From contig CAMCYR010000034.1 in the NCBI GenBank assembly GCA_945885475.1, positions 1 to 35,044 of the forward strand: DNA of 35,044 bases, read 5' to 3'. Under the pieces are notes generated by a model, which saw only the letters and a program-made list of their open reading frames with translations, had not been told where the DNA came from and did no database searches. A program made the position numbers and the translations under genes. Below are positions 34,401-35,044 of this stretch, piece by piece. This DNA is from Chitinophaga pinensis (GTDB lineage: Bacteria > Bacteroidota > Bacteroidia > 2-12-FULL-35-15). Position 1 is the stretch's first letter; each line of letters opens with the position of its first letter.

Positions 34401-35044
34401 AAGGGACAATACTGCCCGGTTACGGACAAAATACAAGTATGGTTGGTATGGATGACCGCTTGCAGGGTCCAACAGCAGGTTTTGTATTGGGAAGCCAGAA
34501 AGATATTCGACCTGAAGCAGTTGAAAAAGATTGGCTCGTCCAGACACAATCAATCAACCTGCCCTATACGCGGACCTATAGCCAGAATCTAAATATCCGT
34601 GCCAACGTTGAACCCTTGCCCGATCTGAAAATTGAGTTGACCGGTACACGAACGAAAGCAAAAAGCAACAGTGAGTTCTTTAGGTGGGATGGAGACGAAT
34701 ATGTATCTCAATCACCGATGGAAACAGGGAATTTTAGTATGTCCTATGTGACCTATAAAACTTCTTTTGTAAAAGATGGTGACGAAACCTTCCAAACATT
34801 TTTGAATATCCGTCCGGGGATTTCTGCCCGCCAGGGAGATGAAAATCAATTTTCAGACGGTACAGTTGGCGGTGTTTATCAGGAAGGGTATAATGCAACG
34901 TCTCAGGATGTATTAATTCCGGCATTCTTAGCGGCTTATTCAGGCAAAAGTGAAAACAATATCAGCCTGAGTCCATTCCCAAAAATCCCGAAACCAAATT
35001 GGAGAGTGACCTATGATGGTCTTTCAAAAATGGAAAAAATAAAA
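28403..35044 (+). CDS. sprA: T9SS outer-membrane translocon SprA, 3' end outside window
   Basis: An uninterrupted frame of 2214 codons that continues past the right edge. Characteristic blocks are SVDYDPLTGQYNVNQTMGG and YRPPTYLESEEYQKLMF near the N-terminus, repeated barrel segments, SYIDDFEGSQSEIDL near 30948 and CGQVWVNELRLTDFDEQGG near 33020. SprA is the giant outer-membrane barrel (about 2400 residues in Flavobacterium johnsoniae) through which T9SS cargo crosses the outer membrane, and it is also needed for gliding. The best start is TTG at 28403, giving a lysine-containing signal peptide (LTKSFAKYILVTGASFGM...). An internal ATG at 28454 would cut the hydrophobic core. No ATG exists between the ruvA stop and this TTG. 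Roughly 200 residues are missing at the C-terminus. Confidence 0.95.
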   Translation, partial: MTKSFAKYILVTGASFGMLSLIVSSDAKVSSYNHANAADENQPVFAIDTPVDEDTPIILPYNFQDQSNNDPLNYPNAGGLMLNNPSNINTSVDYDPLTGQYNVNQTMGGINYRPPTYLESEEYQKLMFDKQVKDYWNARSHAESQNAQSNTVIPKLNVGGEIFDRIFGGNTVDIRPNGSAELIFAYNGTKTENPAIPVRNRKTNTFDFDEKIQLNVVGKIGDKLKLTTSYNTEATFDYENQMKLEYTGYEDEIIKKIEAGNVSLPLNGSLITGSQTLFGIKTQLQFGRLTITSVLSQQKGKKSEVEVTGGAQVTKFDIPGDQYEANKHFFLAHYFRDNFNSALAGLPFVNSQVNITRMEAWISNTNGATNDVRSVVAFAELAEDSAHVPTNQFAYVGDNPLDKLPYNTQNDLYYKMTDPTAVPSNIGVRVINTTVAKIYSITGDIVKPQTNYELVASARKLQPSEYTLNARLGFISLNQQLNPDQILSVAYEYTFNGIVYRVGEFSTDGVSAPDALITKMLKSSATNTKHPMWNLMMKNIYSIGAYQVNSQDFKLEVFYTNAQSGTDINYLPVSAAEVLIAAKPLNQVLFVDRLNQQNDATPDGAFDFIDGVTINATNGRVIFPVVEPFGDHLRSRFTPSSTEANSYVFDPLYDSTITSARNVFANLNRFKLKGSYQSTGGSEISLGAPNVPQGSVTVTAGGILLQENVQYTVDYTLGRVKIIDEGVLNSGMPIKISLESNALFAIQQKTLFGTHLDYRINKDFSIGGTVLNLTERPLTKKVNIGDEPISNTIWGLDANYRTEAPFLTRWIDKIPFIETKEMSTITAAGEFAYLVPGHSKAIGKSGNSYIDDFEGSQSEIDLHAQSAWSLASTPQGQTASGMFPEGALSDSLPNGFNRAKLNWYHIDPLFLRNQSGTTPGYYSTTDMSNNFAREIPETEVFPNKPSSSGTPVITTTLDLAYYPTERGPYNYDVTPTSLSAGLDANGNLNNPTSRWGGIMRSINTNDFEAANIEFIQFWVMDPFNSDLPIADQITSGELYFDLGNISEDVLRDGYKSAENVLPAPSTAAQNNGNNLPTDTTAFGIVPLIQPLVNAFNSDEADRAFQDIGLDGMSNVQEQTFFNDYLTQVALTSPAGYGGIAADPSGDDYRYFRDGIYDAASSKTLERYKKFNGLEGNSAITTGSFPTASTTLPNVEDINRDNNLSTVESYYQYKVGLTPGAFAGGVGTNYITNVYTTTGQNIKDGTTKPITWYQFKIPIKDPNALRVGAIENFQSIRFMRMFIKGCDKPIVLRFARLELVRNDWRKYAYDLLLPGLYQPNDDANTQFDIGAVNIEEDGSKQPVNYVLPPNIDREINTGSANLVALNEQAMSLTICNLEDGHSRAAYKTSNLDVRSYKKLKMYIHAEASANTATPLSDDDLYAFVRLGTDYTDNYYEYAIPLKVTPPGYYNGSDVDDQYRVWPEANEMILEFEKLQAAKQRRNIDMFNGGSVTLTSEYIVPDGTRLITIKGNPNLSAIKTMMIGIRNPNKGGPTDSDDGLPKCGQVWVNELRLTDFDEQGGWAATARVTAKLADFGNLSLSGNMYTPGFGSIENKIQERKRATLKQYDVSSSLELGKFLPEEYNIHIPMYVGYSETFITPQYNPLDPDILLAPALKDEAIPKSVRDSLKRVTLDYTKRRSINFTNVKKDKGKNSKKSRIYDIENWAASYSYNETYKRDVNIEYNTQRNYRGGLIYNFAPTPKNYKPFAKTKIFQSKYLQLIKDLNFYLMPNKIGFGTDVDRDFSTSKSRNTTGGDLLILPTFNKRFTMSRNYEFKYDLTKGLKFDYTATNDARILEPAGEIDTGEKKDTVWNNFIEGGKTTRFNQQVGVNYTIPINKIPLLDFTTASVRYGGTYGWERAPFNADSLGNTIRNSQTINWNGQLNMITLYNKIPYFKKINQKGNKGQNKGGKASAISKPDAPKTAAEIADSTKKAKENKFEILEYVARIIMSIKTVTVTYSTTEGTILPGYGQNTSMVGMDDRLQGPTAGFVLGSQKDIRPEAVEKDWLVQTQSINLPYTRTYSQNLNIRANVEPLPDLKIELTGTRTKAKSNSEFFRWDGDEYVSQSPMETGNFSMSYVTYKTSFVKDGDETFQTFLNIRPGISARQGDENQFSDGTVGGVYQEGYNATSQDVLIPAFLAAYSGKSENNISLSPFPKIPKPNWRVTYDGLSKMEKIK

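Noticed and set aside
30876-34925. Short frames on both strands inside sprA
   Set aside because: The sprA frame is continuous from 28403 to the window end with recognisable SprA blocks, so these are coincidental.

Overview
The window is chromosomal DNA from a member of the Bacteroidota, lineage within the phylum not resolved. The evidence is consistent: AT-rich genes without Shine-Dalgarno leaders, several promoters with the phylum-specific -7 box TAnnTTTG, three proteins with type IX secretion (T9SS) C-terminal sorting domains, a SprA translocon gene, Omp28-type and DUF2723-type proteins, and dispersed intergenic repeats common in this phylum. I see no insertion sequence, prophage, CRISPR array or recognisable defence system.

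Layout. 1-612 is the tail of a FISUMP-domain surface protein, followed by a non-coding stretch with two hairpins and a degenerate duplication, then tRNA-Gln (minus). 1265-6177 holds a DUF2723/TMEM260-like membrane glycosyltransferase, a NodB-type deacetylase, a GNAT acetyltransferase and a SlyD-like FKBP isomerase. 6240-6729 is a composite tandem repeat array. 6854-8903 is a methionine-aminotransferase-like gene with an omega-amidase, and 9007-12096 (minus) an Ig-like lipoprotein, free methionine-(R)-sulfoxide reductase and a ComF-type phosphoribosyltransferase. 12163-15193 holds an unknown membrane coiled-coil protein, ruvB and queG. 15381-16938 (minus) holds a small unknown protein, ubiX and an outer-membrane barrel protein.

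17012-22130 (minus) is the most distinctive block: an Omp28-like thioredoxin-fold protein with a T9SS sorting domain, a TlpA-like thioredoxin, a DUF6029-like outer-membrane barrel, and an Omp28-like lipoprotein with its own CxxC motif. It looks like a surface/periplasmic thiol-redox or barrel-assembly unit of unknown role. It is flanked at 22403-24654 by two more T9SS cargo proteins, one a probable seven-bladed beta-propeller.

24685-35044 holds a sirtuin (minus), then maeB (malic enzyme fused to a phosphotransacetylase domain), ruvA and the first 2214 codons of sprA, the T9SS outer-membrane translocon, which runs off the right edge. The window thus encodes both the T9SS channel and several probable passengers. 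RuvA and RuvB are encoded about 13.5 kb apart rather than in one operon. The best candidates for undescribed biology are the Omp28/DUF6029/TlpA block, the in-phase composite repeat array, and the unknown proteins at 12163-13080 and 15381-15575.
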